NCBI GenBank assembly: GCA_000949895.1
Contig: JWIT01000004.1
Location: 228,011 to 292,010 of the forward strand
DNA length: 64,000 nucleotides
Origin: Agrobacterium arsenijevicii
GTDB lineage: Bacteria > Pseudomonadota > Alphaproteobacteria > Rhizobiales > Rhizobiaceae
Direction: 5' to 3'
Shown here: positions 53,773 to 62,461 of the stretch, piece by piece
Position numbering within the stretch: the first letter of the stretch is position 1
Layout: the number at the start of each line of letters is the position of its first letter
The notes under the pieces: model-generated
What the model was told of the DNA's origin: nothing
Database searches by the model: none
The model's input: the letters and a program-made list of their open reading frames with translations, nothing else
Program-made: the position numbers and the translations under genes

Positions 53773-54249
53773 ATGAATTTCGTAACACGTCGTCTTGCCA
53801 TCGCCGTTCTCGCACTTGCACCTACTCTGGTGGCCGCGCCGGTTCTGGCGGAAACCGCAAAACGCGATCTGGCTCAGGAAGAAGCCAATCGCAAGCTGGT
53901 GATCGAGTTTTACGACACCGTCTTCAACAAGCACGAGGTGGAAAAGGGGGCTGCGGTCATCGTCGACAGCTACAAGCAGCACAATCCGATGGTGCCTGAC
54001 GGCAAGAAGCCGTTCGTCGACTACTTCACCGGCTTCTTCAAGGAAAACCCGCAGGCGAAATCCCGGATCGTGCGCAGCGCCACGGATGGCGATCTGGTTT
54101 ATCTGCACATCCATTCCACGGATAAAGAGGGTGCTCGCGGAGCCGCCATCGTCGATATCTTCAGGGTCACCGACGGCAAGATTACCGAACATTGGGACGT
54201 GATCCAGCCGGTTCCGGAAACGGCGGCCAACAACAATACGATGTTCTAA
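53773..54249 (+). CDS. Secreted SnoaL-like protein
   Basis: 158 residues. Signal peptide (1-26, ending VLA), then a SnoaL/NTF2 fold: NRKLVIEFYDTVFNKHEVEKGAAVIVDSYKQHNPMVPDGKKPFVDYFTGFFKENP and the closing RVTDGKITEHWDVIQPVPE. Exported members of this family are of unknown function. Same operon as the reductase before it, ended by a strong terminator. Confidence 0.86.
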   Translation: MNFVTRRLAIAVLALAPTLVAAPVLAETAKRDLAQEEANRKLVIEFYDTVFNKHEVEKGAAVIVDSYKQHNPMVPDGKKPFVDYFTGFFKENPQAKSRIVRSATDGDLVYLHIHSTDKEGARGAAIVDIFRVTDGKITEHWDVIQPVPETAANNNTMF

Positions 54250-54286
54250 GGCAGGCTTCTGCCAAAACGCCCGGAAATCAGAAGAC

Positions 54287-54322
54287 CACGGCCGGGGGAT
54301 ATTCTCCCGGCCGTGTTTTTTT
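54287..54322 (+). terminator. Terminator after the reductase/SnoaL operon
   Basis: Perfect 10-bp stem CACGGCCGGG/CCCGGCCGTG (54287-54296 with 54306-54315), nine-base loop, then seven T. Confidence 0.93.
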
Positions 54323-54323
54323 G

Positions 54324-55688
54324 TCAGGCCGCGCCTCGCCTCTGGCGGGACTGCACGATCAGATCCAGAACAAGCATGACCAGCAGGCTTGCGCCAACCA
54401 GCGGGAACAGTATGCCGCCGATGGCGAGCAGGGCCAGCAGGGCGCGCAAGACTCGTTTATCCTGCGGCAATGGTGGCACGCCGAGCGAACCTCTGGGGCG
54501 TCGTTTCCACCACATGATGCCGGCGGAAACGGCAAGCAGGACGATGCCGACACAGGCTGCCAGCAACACGATCTGGTTGGCGAGGCCGAATTGCTGGCCC
54601 ATATGCACGTTGATCCCCCATTCCAGCGCCTTTCCAAGCGGACCGTAATCGGCATAGCTCATGTCGATCAGCGGTTTGCCGCTATATTGATCGAGGTGGA
54701 TGACGCGCTGTTTCGCTAGATCGTCGGGATAGACGGTGCCGCTATAGACGCCCGTCGGTTTGGTCGGCAGCGTGACGGCATAACCAGCGGCAAGACCGAG
54801 CCCGTCGAAACGCGCGATGGCCGCATCTATTCCGATTGGTTCCCCGGTGGTGGATGCGGTGGATTCCGGGACTTTCGCCTGCTCCAGCGACCAGCTGGTT
54901 TTGGCTAAGTGGTCGAGATGTTCGCCCGACATCGGAACATCGGTACGCACACCTGCCGGATATCCGAAATTGCTGCCGTTTGCCCATTCGTTGACCTTGG
55001 CGCCCCACACGCCCGACCAGGGCATTCCGGTGACTGCGAGGAATACGATGAAAAAGCCGACGAAAATGCCGGTGACGGCATGGGTATCGCGCCAGAAGAC
55101 CCGCTTTTTCGGCGTGCCACGCACGGTCAAGACACCGCCGCTCTGCTTTCGCGGCCACCACAGATAGATGCCGGTGGCGACGAGCAGGATGGACCAGCCC
55201 GCGGTGATCTCGATCAGATAGCGGGTATAGGTACCGAAATATTTCAGGCTGTGGATGTAGCGGATCGTCCACATGACGGTGCCGCGATCCGGCAGGGAAC
55301 CGGCAACCTGCCCGGTATAGGTGTTGACGTAGACGGCGCGTTTCCCATCGGCGGTACTGACGATAACTTCCGTCGAGGCGCCCGGATCGCTTGGCGTAGT
55401 GTATTTCACCGCAGTGCCGGGCACGGCCGCAACCGCTGCGGCGAGAATATCGGAGGGAAGTGCTTTCGGCACGTTCTGCACCACTTCGATGCGCTTCAGG
55501 TCCGAATGAATGAGATTGTCGAATTCGTCCCGGAAGAGATAGAGCGCGCCGGTGATGGCCAGCGATATCAGAAAGGGCAGTACAAAAAGGCCGGCGTAGA
55601 AGTGCCAGCGCCATACGGCGCGATACAGGTTGACGGACGAGGATTGCGCAGGCGCGCTCTCGCCCTCGAAAGAGGTCGTAACGGACAT
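54324..55688 (-). CDS. PepSY-associated membrane protein
   Basis: 454-residue inner-membrane protein of the PepSY-TM (PiuB-like) family with four main helices: WRWHFYAGLFVLPFLISLAITGALYLF, GWSILLVATGIYLWWP, AVTGIFVGFFIVFLAVTGMPWSG, and IVLLAACVGIVLLAVSAGIMWW. A last hydrophobic pair is at the C-terminus. Two PepSY-type periplasmic parts lie between. Members commonly accompany siderophore or metal uptake and may be ferric-siderophore reductases; metal specificity is unproven here. GGAGA precedes the ATG. It follows the DUF2946 gene on the same strand by 48 bases. Confidence 0.86.
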   Translation of the reverse strand: MSVTTSFEGESAPAQSSSVNLYRAVWRWHFYAGLFVLPFLISLAITGALYLFRDEFDNLIHSDLKRIEVVQNVPKALPSDILAAAVAAVPGTAVKYTTPSDPGASTEVIVSTADGKRAVYVNTYTGQVAGSLPDRGTVMWTIRYIHSLKYFGTYTRYLIEITAGWSILLVATGIYLWWPRKQSGGVLTVRGTPKKRVFWRDTHAVTGIFVGFFIVFLAVTGMPWSGVWGAKVNEWANGSNFGYPAGVRTDVPMSGEHLDHLAKTSWSLEQAKVPESTASTTGEPIGIDAAIARFDGLGLAAGYAVTLPTKPTGVYSGTVYPDDLAKQRVIHLDQYSGKPLIDMSYADYGPLGKALEWGINVHMGQQFGLANQIVLLAACVGIVLLAVSAGIMWWKRRPRGSLGVPPLPQDKRVLRALLALLAIGGILFPLVGASLLVMLVLDLIVQSRQRRGAA

Positions 55689-55736
55689 GGATGTCTCCGC
55701 AGAAAAGTTGATTTTCCGGCAGGGCCGGATCGCTCT

Positions 55737-56153
55737 TCAAATTTGCAGAGAGGGAGGCGGGGCGCGTGGGCGCGATTCCAGATTGGGTGGCGGCGGCGGC
55801 AATGCCGTGTCGCGGTCCAGAAAGTCGACTTCGACCGCCGGGACGATCCTGTCCGCGCGCTCAAAGGGAGTGACTGGGAGAGCGGCGATGGTGGTGGATG
55901 CCAGACGGCAGAGCGTGCCGCAGCAATTGTCGGCGAGCTTGCCGGCAGGGTTGGAGGCCGGGTTCTGTTTGCCCGAACCGCCTTCCGGCATGTGGCTGGA
56001 ACAGATGATCTCACCGGTCGCCAGCGCGGCTGAGGCCATATTGCCGCTGGTCAGGCCATTCACGAGGCCTTGCAGCAGAAAAAGCAGGACCGCCAGCGTG
56101 GCGATGGCGCCAGCCGAACTTCTGTCCCGCATTATCCTGCGAATGAATCCCAT
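55737..56153 (-). CDS. DUF2946-like small exported/membrane protein
   Basis: 138 residues: one N-terminal hydrophobic helix (AGAIATLAVLLFLLQGLVNGLTSG), then a short segment with the cysteines ICSSHMPEG and NCCGTLCRLA, and a Pro-rich end. The Cys/His cluster suits metal binding. DUF2946 proteins often occur beside PepSY or TonB-linked metal genes, which fits the next gene. Function unknown. Confidence 0.72.
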   Translation of the reverse strand: MGFIRRIMRDRSSAGAIATLAVLLFLLQGLVNGLTSGNMASAALATGEIICSSHMPEGGSGKQNPASNPAGKLADNCCGTLCRLASTTIAALPVTPFERADRIVPAVEVDFLDRDTALPPPPPNLESRPRAPPPSLQI

Positions 56154-56252
56154 TCCAGCGAAATGCCATATTTATTGGGCCGTGTCACCGCGACATGATG
56201 GCGAAAGACGCGGCCTGTTTTCCTTTGTCATCCGGCATCGGAATGACGTTGT

Positions 56253-56846
56253 TCAGGCCAGCAGGTCGTAGGTGCGGAATATCCAGGCGATCTGGTAGAT
56301 CAGCGCAAAAACCACCAGGAACCTGTGAAAGCGGCGATTGCTGATGAAAGCCGCCAGCGTGAACAGAATGACGTAAATAGCTGTACGGATGAGATATTCG
56401 GCGCCCAGCGAAGAGAGGTAATCCTGTCCTTTCAGCAGCGTATCGCCGACATCGGTGACGAAAAGTGCGGCCAGAAACGCGAAGAACCAGCTTTTGCGCG
56501 AAAAGAAATAGTCCTCGTATCCCTTGTATTCCTTCATGTCCGTGGGGAACAGCAGCACGCACAGGAAATAGAACAGCGAGCAGAACAGGATGAGGAACAG
56601 GAACGCGCCGAAGCCGAGGGTGTGGCCGGTGGCGGAAAGCCGATGTTCCCACCACCAGAAATGCACCAGCATCAGAAACAGGAACGCCACCCAGCCGATA
56701 TGCAGCAGATAGATACGTTCTTTTTTGGGATGCTGCACGAAACCGGCAAGGCCGGTCAGCAGGCGTGCAAGGCTGAGGCCGACCACCATGCCCATAACGG
56801 CACGGATATGCGAATAGGCTTCCGCGGCGTTGACGGCGGCCTCCAT
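56253..56846 (-). CDS. Hypothetical integral membrane protein
   Basis: 197 residues with six predicted membrane helices (for example IRAVMGMVVGLSLARLLTGLAGFV and FGAFLFLILFCSLFYFLCVLLFP). I do not recognise a family. It begins five bases after the thioesterase stop, so the two form an operon. Confidence 0.78.
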   Translation of the reverse strand: MEAAVNAAEAYSHIRAVMGMVVGLSLARLLTGLAGFVQHPKKERIYLLHIGWVAFLFLMLVHFWWWEHRLSATGHTLGFGAFLFLILFCSLFYFLCVLLFPTDMKEYKGYEDYFFSRKSWFFAFLAALFVTDVGDTLLKGQDYLSSLGAEYLIRTAIYVILFTLAAFISNRRFHRFLVVFALIYQIAWIFRTYDLLA

Positions 56847-56851
56847 CGCAC

Positions 56852-57244
56852 CTACTCCGCCGGAGGAATGGGCGTCGGTTGCCCGTTTTCGTCCATCGCC
56901 ACCATGATGAAGGTTCCGGCGGTGACTTTTTCCAGCTTGTCGTAACGGGAGCGCTGCGCCCAGGCCTCGACCGTCAGCGTGATGGAGGTGCGGCCGAGCC
57001 GGGCGATATCGGTGTAGATGGACAGCGTGTCGCCGATCTTCACCGGCAACTCGAAAGCCATTTCCTTGACCGCCGCAGTGACCACGCGACAGCGAGACCG
57101 CTCCGCGGCGCGGATGCCGCTGGCCAAGTCCATCTGGGACATGACCCAGCCGCCGAAAATATCACCGGCCGGATTGGCGTCGGCCGGCATTGCGAGCGTC
57201 CGCAGCGTCAGCTCGCCGGTCGGTTTGATGGGCAGGTCGGTCAT
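56852..57244 (-). CDS. Acyl-CoA thioesterase, YciA-like hotdog fold
   Basis: 130 residues. LRTLAMPADANPAGDIFGGWVMSQMDLASGI contains the YciA/BACH catalytic region with Asp39. Then TAAVKEMAFELPVKIGDTLSIYTDIARLGRTSITLTVEAW. Hydrolyses acyl-CoA; chain preference unknown. Same operon as the membrane protein following it. Confidence 0.91.
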   Translation of the reverse strand: MTDLPIKPTGELTLRTLAMPADANPAGDIFGGWVMSQMDLASGIRAAERSRCRVVTAAVKEMAFELPVKIGDTLSIYTDIARLGRTSITLTVEAWAQRSRYDKLEKVTAGTFIMVAMDENGQPTPIPPAE

Positions 57245-57320
57245 GTCGAGATTTGCTCCTTGCGAATGTCAAAGGCGCAGCATGCGTTGCGCTTTGTGAT
57301 TTCGCAAGGAAGGGTAAGCT

Positions 57321-58208
57321 TCAGGACGACGCTTTGCCCAGAAATTGCTGCGTTGCATAAAGGGCGATGGCTGCCGCATTCGATACGTTGAGCGATTTGA
57401 TCTCGCCCGGCATATCGAGACGGGCGAGCGCCGAAACGGTTTCGCGGGTCTTCTGGCGCAGCCCCTTGCCTTCGGCTCCCAGCACTAGGGCGATCTTTGC
57501 GCCGGTGAAGGTTTGCTCGATGGGGGCGGGGCCTTCCGAATCCAGACCGACCGAGAAGAAGCCAAGCTTGTGCAGCTCGCCCAATGTATCGGCAAGGTTG
57601 GTGATCTGGATATAGGGAATGAGTTCCAGTGCGCCGGACGCAGACTTCGCAAGCACGCCTGACTCCGTCGGGCTATGGCGAATGGTGGTGATGACGGCGC
57701 CGGCGTTGAAGGCGACCGCCGAGCGCATGATGGCGCCGACATTGTGCGGGTCGGTAACCTGATCGAGCACGAGGATCAGCGGGCTTTTCTTCAGCGCGTC
57801 GAGTTTCTTGACCGGAAGCGGCCTGGTTTCCAGCATCACGCCTTGATGGATCGCCTCGGGGCCGAGCACCTTGTCGATATCCTGCGGTGAGACAATCTCT
57901 ACCGGGAAGGGCTGCGCATCCGCTTCGCCGATATCCAGACGCGCAAAGGCATTCAGGGTAACCGACAGCTTGATGAGTTGCCGTTCGGGGTTGGAAAGCG
58001 CCGCACGCACGGTATGCAGGCCGTAAAGATGGACCTGATCCGGCGCAAGCTGCGGCGGCTTCCAGTCTTCCGCGCCACGATTCCGGCGCTTCGGCTGCTG
58101 CGGGGTCGGAATTTCGCCCCTCTCGCGTTTGGCATCGCGCACGGCACGGCGAAGGGTGGCGTAGTGTGTGTCGCGGGTGGATTTGTCGTTTGGATCGTCT
58201 TTGCTCAT
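57321..58208 (-). CDS. rlmB: 23S rRNA (guanosine-2'-O-)-methyltransferase RlmB/TrmH family
   Basis: 295-residue SpoU/TrmH-class SPOUT methyltransferase. A basic N-terminal tail (1-55) leads into the substrate-binding domain (VHLYGLHTVRAALSNPERQL) and the SAM knot: LVLDQVTDPHNVGAIMRSA, LVLGAEGKGLRQKTRE and IKSLNVSNAAAIALYATQQ. By length and domain layout it is RlmB-like (Gm2251 in E. coli), though TrmH-family paralogues look similar. It is divergent from the two tRNA genes. Confidence 0.87.
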   Translation of the reverse strand: MSKDDPNDKSTRDTHYATLRRAVRDAKRERGEIPTPQQPKRRNRGAEDWKPPQLAPDQVHLYGLHTVRAALSNPERQLIKLSVTLNAFARLDIGEADAQPFPVEIVSPQDIDKVLGPEAIHQGVMLETRPLPVKKLDALKKSPLILVLDQVTDPHNVGAIMRSAVAFNAGAVITTIRHSPTESGVLAKSASGALELIPYIQITNLADTLGELHKLGFFSVGLDSEGPAPIEQTFTGAKIALVLGAEGKGLRQKTRETVSALARLDMPGEIKSLNVSNAAAIALYATQQFLGKASS

Positions 58209-58417
58209 GGCGCCTTATATCTCCGGGACGCGACGCACACCAGCCCCCGCGATAATCCACAGGCCTGCAAAGAGGTTTGAATTTTTTCCCGAAAATTCGT
58301 GAAACGGCGTGTTGACAGAAGCGAACGAGGCCGTCATATACGCGCCACAGACGACGCAACGGCGCTTCGCCGCAGCGAAATCTGAAGAGCTTGGTCGCTC
58401 GATCCTAGCAGAACGCT

Positions 58418-58502
58418 GGAGGGATGCCCGAGTGGTTAAAGGGGACGGACTGTAAATCCGTTGGCTACGCCTACGTTGGTTCAAATCCAACTCCCTCCAC
58501 CA
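58418..58502 (+). tRNA. tRNA-Tyr (anticodon GTA)
   Basis: 85-base tRNA with a long variable arm as in bacterial tRNA-Tyr. Acceptor GGAGGGA pairs with TCCCTCC, CCA encoded at 58500-58502, anticodon loop CTGTAAA giving GTA. Confidence 0.96.
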
Positions 58503-58527
58503 TTCTGCACGGATCGAAATCACCACC

Positions 58528-58601
58528 GCGGGTATAGCTCAATGGTAGAGCAGCAGCCTTCCAAGCTGAATACGCGGGTTCGATTCCCGCTACCCGCTCC
58601 A
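58528..58601 (+). tRNA. tRNA-Gly (anticodon TCC)
   Basis: 74-base cloverleaf, acceptor GCGGGTA/TACCCGC, CCA encoded, anticodon loop CTTCCAA giving TCC for GGA/GGG. It lies 25 bases after tRNA-Tyr, so they are probably co-transcribed. Confidence 0.96.
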
Positions 58602-58800
58602 GCTTGCCTGCAGAGCCTTAGCCGTTTTTCCATTGAAAATTCAAAAAGTTTTGCACCTATGTTCGCGTTCTGGCGTCATTTGGCTGCGTGATCATTTCGC
58701 TCTCGGCCCCTGTAACGGCGAATGATTCTTTCAACCGTCTCTGCTTGCCATGCCCTCATTTCCGCGCTGACGGACTTCAGGTCAAGAACGCTGGCTGACA

Positions 58801-58822
58801 GGGCGGCTTTCCTGAGCCGCCC
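58801..58822. other. GC-rich hairpin between tRNA-Gly and the Pro-rich gene
   Basis: Perfect stem GGGCGGCT/AGCCGCCC with six-base loop, in the gap after the tRNAs and just past the end of the convergent gene. No T-run, so termination is uncertain. Confidence 0.4.
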
Positions 58823-58848
58823 CTCTGCTTATACGCTCCGAACGCGCT

Positions 58849-59175
58849 CTACTGGTCGAGCCTGTCGATGATCTGCATCAGAATATCGGCGCAGGCTTTC
58901 ATCGGTTCGTCATCTGCACATTTGACGTCGACCTTTACCTCACCTTCTTCGATGTGGAAGTGAGCGCCCTTGGGTGGTGGCGGAGGCGGCGGCATCCTGC
59001 CATGCGGCTCGTCTTCCTCAGGTCCCCTTGGTTTCGGTGGTGGCGGCGGCGGTGTATCGGGTCGCTTGTCGGCTTCAGCGGTGCCTGCGGGAGGAGGCGG
59101 AGCGGGCGGCTGTTGCGCATAGGTTTGGCCTGCGATCATGAGAAGCACAGTGCCGGCAAGAAGAACGTGTTTCAT
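58849..59175 (-). CDS. Secreted proline-rich protein
   Basis: 108 residues. Signal peptide MKHVLLAGTVLLMIAGQTYA, then three poly-proline blocks (PPAPPPPAG, TPPPPPPKPRG, MPPPPPPPKG) and a short acidic C-terminal domain with two cysteines (DVKCADDEPMKACADILMQIIDRL), probably disulfide bonded. Family not recognised; likely periplasmic. ATG 59175 opens the signal peptide. Confidence 0.78.
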   Translation of the reverse strand: MKHVLLAGTVLLMIAGQTYAQQPPAPPPPAGTAEADKRPDTPPPPPPKPRGPEEDEPHGRMPPPPPPPKGAHFHIEEGEVKVDVKCADDEPMKACADILMQIIDRLDQ

Positions 59176-59393
59176 AAGAAATGCCTTTCGGTTGAAGACA
59201 GGATTGAAACGGCGCAGCCTGCGAGAAGTTGCCATTCGCGCGAGGTATTTCGGCAGACGACGAACTTTGCATTCAGGTGCGAAGGGTAACACCTCCCATT
59301 GTTTGCAATTGAGGTCGGGAGCTGCCCGTGGTTCCATGCTGCGTGCGTAGCTGATTCCTCCCCGTCGATACCAAGTTGTGATCCGAGAGGCCC

Positions 59394-61244
59394 ATGTCGA
59401 TTTCAGATACGATATTCCGCCCTTTCGAGACGCTGATACGGCCGCTCGACATTCCCTTCCGGCCGCTGCCGTCGAAAGGCCCGGTCGCGGTGCTGCTGCA
59501 TTTCATTTCGATGTTTCGCGGCGTTCTCATCGCTCTCGCTTTGTCGTCCATGGCCGTGGAGGCCATCAATCTGTCGATCATCTGGGGATTGTCCGTTATC
59601 GTCGATGGCGTGACCGCGCAGGGAGCGGAGGCATTTCTGCGCAACGAATGGCTGCTGCTCGCAATCCTCGGCGTGCTGATCTTCCCGGCCATGCCGATCG
59701 CGTCGTTTCTTCTCAACACCCTGAACTCGCATACGCTCGGCATCGCGATGCCGGTTGCCATCCAGTGGCAGGGCCACAAGGCGGTGGAGCGGCAGGACCT
59801 TGCATTTTTCCATGAGCTTTATGCCGGACAGGTGGCCTCGCGCCTCTCGCAGGTGTCGTCGGCCGTTCAGCAGCAGATCATCAACGCGTTTCAACTCGGA
59901 CCGCGCTTCCTGCTGCAAATGGTCGGTTCACTTGTCCTGTTATGGACGCTGTCCTGGCAGCTCGCGTTGCCGGTGTTGATCTGGATCGTGCTGAACGTGA
60001 TTCTCGCCGTCAAACTGGCGCCTGTCTTCACGGAGCGGTCGCGGCGGTCGGCAAAACAGCGAAGCCTTGTCTCCGGTGCGATCACCGATCTCTACAGCAA
60101 TATGCAGATGATCAAGCAGTTCGCCGCCGAAGACAGCGAGGCCGGAGCTATCCGTCGTATCCTGAACAAATCCGTCCACACCCAGCATAGGGAACAGCGA
60201 GTCTACCGCATGTCGGAACTGGTCGTCGTTGCGCTCAACATGGCGCTGTGGCTGGCGATCCTGTCGGTGGGTTTTTCCGGTCTGGTGAAGGGCTTCATCA
60301 CGGTCGGGGAATTTGTCGGTGCCGTCTATATTCTGCAACGGCTCTCCGGGCACACATTCACCTTTTTGCAGATGGGCCAGCAGATATTTCAGGCGATAGG
60401 CACAATCAAGGACGCTATGCCTGTCATGACGACGCCGCCGACCATTACCGACAAGGCGGATGCCACCGAGCTGACCGTTTCGCGTGGAGAAATACATTTC
60501 GACAATATCCGCTTCGCCTACAAGTCCGGCAAACCGGTGGTGGATGATCTGTCGCTCACCGTCAGGGCAGGGGAGAAGGTCGGGCTTGTGGGCTTGTCGG
60601 GCGCGGGAAAGACGACGCTGGTCAACCTGCTCCTGCGTTTCTACGACATTCAGGATGGCGCCATTCGCGTCGACGGTCAGGATATTCGCGATGTCACGCA
60701 GGCGAGCCTGCGCCGCAATATCGGGGTGATTGCCCAGGATGTCGCGCTGCTGCATCGCTCCGTTGGCGACAATATCCGCTACGGGCGGCCGGAGGCGACT
60801 GAGGAAGACATAGAGCAGGTGTCGAAAGTGGCGAAGGCCGACGCCTTCATTGCCGATCTCGCCGACAGCGAAGGGCGAAGGGGATACCAGGCCTTTGTCG
60901 GAGATCGCGGCATCAAACTCTCGGGCGGACAACGCCAGCGTGTTGCCATTGCGCGCGTGCTGTTGAAAGACGCACCCATCCTGATACTCGACGAGGCCAC
61001 GTCCGCTTTGGACAGCGAATCCGAGGCGGCCATTCAGGACAAGCTCAACCTTGTGATGGAGGGCAAAACGGTGATCGCGATCGCACACCGGCTTTCCACG
61101 ATTGCCAGAATGGACCGGATCATCGTGCTGGATCACGGCCGGATCATTGAGGAGGGACGGCCGGAGGAACTGGTCGAACGGGGCGGATTATTCGCGCGGC
61201 TCTGGAAACGCCAGACAGGAGGCTTTATTCCGGAAGACGAGTGA
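59394..61244 (+). CDS. ABC exporter (fused membrane and ATPase domains)
   Basis: 616-residue half-transporter of the MsbA/LmrA type; works as a homodimer. The membrane domain is at 1-330 with six helices. The ATPase domain has Walker A VGLSGAGKTTLVNLLL near 400, signature LSGGQRQRVAIARVLL near 510, and LILDEATSALDSESE for Walker B. AHRLSTIARMDRIIVLDHGRI holds the switch histidine. No accessory peptide or outer-membrane gene is adjacent, so the exported compound is unknown. Confidence 0.91.
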   Translation: MSISDTIFRPFETLIRPLDIPFRPLPSKGPVAVLLHFISMFRGVLIALALSSMAVEAINLSIIWGLSVIVDGVTAQGAEAFLRNEWLLLAILGVLIFPAMPIASFLLNTLNSHTLGIAMPVAIQWQGHKAVERQDLAFFHELYAGQVASRLSQVSSAVQQQIINAFQLGPRFLLQMVGSLVLLWTLSWQLALPVLIWIVLNVILAVKLAPVFTERSRRSAKQRSLVSGAITDLYSNMQMIKQFAAEDSEAGAIRRILNKSVHTQHREQRVYRMSELVVVALNMALWLAILSVGFSGLVKGFITVGEFVGAVYILQRLSGHTFTFLQMGQQIFQAIGTIKDAMPVMTTPPTITDKADATELTVSRGEIHFDNIRFAYKSGKPVVDDLSLTVRAGEKVGLVGLSGAGKTTLVNLLLRFYDIQDGAIRVDGQDIRDVTQASLRRNIGVIAQDVALLHRSVGDNIRYGRPEATEEDIEQVSKVAKADAFIADLADSEGRRGYQAFVGDRGIKLSGGQRQRVAIARVLLKDAPILILDEATSALDSESEAAIQDKLNLVMEGKTVIAIAHRLSTIARMDRIIVLDHGRIIEEGRPEELVERGGLFARLWKRQTGGFIPEDE

Positions 61245-61396
61245 TCAGGCGAATATTTTCATCCGCGCCTCGATTAAAGCCTTAGCCGCCTTATGTTGCA
61301 ATGCGTTCAAACCCTTGGTCCTTATCGCACTGCTCGTTGACAAGCGGAAAGTCCGGTCGGATAGTCTGCTGGCAATCATGCAAACGGGAGTCTTCA

Positions 61397-61846
61397 ATGA
61401 TTAACAAGGTTGTAATTCTCTCATCCTTAGCGCTGCTCGCATCGGCGGCGTTTGTCTCCCCCGCAGCCGCACTCACCATGAAAGAGTGCAGCGTGAAGTA
61501 CCAGGCGGCGAAAACCGACGGGTCCGCGAAGGACGTCAAGTGGAATGACTATCGCGCCAAGTTCTGCGGTAGCGATGCAGCTGCCGAAAGTGCTGCCGAC
61601 GACAAGCAAGTCGCGGCCACTACCGACAAAGAACCCGCGAAAGCAACGATGAAAGCCCCGAAGGGCGTCGTTTTTCCGAGTGCTGTCGATAAGAAATATT
61701 CAAGCGAGACTCCTGGCAAGGCCCGCCTGAAGACCTGCGTCGACTCCTATCATAAAAACAAGGATGACGGCACGCTCGGCGATCTGAAGTGGATTCAGAA
61801 GGGCGGCGGTTACTGGAGCCTGTGCAACACTGCGTTGAAGAGCTGA
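61397..61846 (+). CDS. Secreted protein with internal cysteine repeat
   Basis: 149 residues. Signal peptide (1-25, ending AAA), then a repeated unit: MKECSVKYQAAKTDGSAKDVKWNDYRAKFCG (28-58) and LKTCVDSYHKNKDDG...LKWIQKGGGYWSLC (about 108-143). Both have Cys near the start, the DG-x-DLKW/DVKW core and a closing Cys, suggesting one disulfide per copy. An Ala/Lys/Thr-rich linker joins them. Family not recognised with certainty; similar exported proteins occur in rhizobia. GGGAG precedes the ATG. Confidence 0.78.
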   Translation: MINKVVILSSLALLASAAFVSPAAALTMKECSVKYQAAKTDGSAKDVKWNDYRAKFCGSDAAAESAADDKQVAATTDKEPAKATMKAPKGVVFPSAVDKKYSSETPGKARLKTCVDSYHKNKDDGTLGDLKWIQKGGGYWSLCNTALKS

Positions 61847-62177
61847 GGCGATTTTTTGGGGCGGCGGCTGATCGCCGTTGCCCCAACAACGGTGCGTCAT
61901 CCGCAACCATATCGGAAGGCACGACGTGTCGATTCGGCCAGCCGGAACGTGTTTGAATCACGTCCAGGAAGGACGTGAGGCGTTTTTGTGTGCTCTGCAA
62001 ATCCATCGGCGGCTTATGTTCGGCGCGGTCCGGCAACCCCGTTTTCGGGCGGGTAAAATCTGCGAATGGTTTGCGATTCGGCATCTTGATAGAAAGAGTT
62101 GATCTTGCGGTTCGATCCGCATCCAGCAATCAAACGGTTATGGCCTTCCCGTGGTGGCCGGCCGGTAATGTGGGCGG
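61847..62177 (+). other. 331-base intergenic stretch with two hairpins
   Basis: Hairpin one: GGGGCGGCGGC/GCCGTTGCCCC (61858-61868 with 61874-61884, two G-T pairs) without a T-run. Hairpin two: CACGTCC/GGACGTG (61959-61965 with 61971-61977), loop AGGAA, followed after five bases by TTTTT at 61983-61987. Hairpin two may end the secreted-protein transcript or a small RNA. Confidence 0.5.
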
Positions 62178-62273
62178 ATGACCAGACGATTTCGAAACTA
62201 CCTCGCCATACTCGCCATATCATTGCTGATGTGGACGATGGTCCTTGGCATCATTTATTGGCTGTTTCGATAG
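62178..62273 (+). CDS. Small membrane protein, 31 residues (candidate)
   Basis: Open frame MTRRFRNYLAILAISLLMWT followed by MVLGIIYWLFR and a stop. It has a basic N-terminus and one strong membrane helix, the layout of many bacterial single-span small proteins. The ribosome site (GGGCGG) is weak. Hydrophobic content over the full length argues against a random frame, but only expression or conservation would prove it. Confidence 0.5.
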   Translation: MTRRFRNYLAILAISLLMWTMVLGIIYWLFR

Positions 62274-62301
62274 GCATTGCTGCAGCTTTAGGGCCGAGAT
62301 G

Positions 62302-62321
62302 AATATGCGGTGACGCATATT
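62302..62321. other. Perfect hairpin between the two small genes
   Basis: AATATGCG, loop GTGA, CGCATATT. No T-run follows. Could be part of a small RNA or mRNA end for the 31-residue frame. Confidence 0.35.
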
Positions 62322-62461
62322 GGGCGGCATAACCGCGAGATGCAGCTGATATTCCTGCGAATTTCATATGTTTAGGGCGGCGGTCCTGAAGGGGCGGCGG
62401 CAGGGCGGTTTTAGGAAACCTTGCCATGCCGCCGTTCAGCGTTGGATTGCGCGCAGCGCGT

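Noticed and set aside
58950..59110. Repeated GGTGG/CGGCGG units
   Set aside because: They encode the poly-proline blocks of the secreted protein on the minus strand, not an intergenic repeat.
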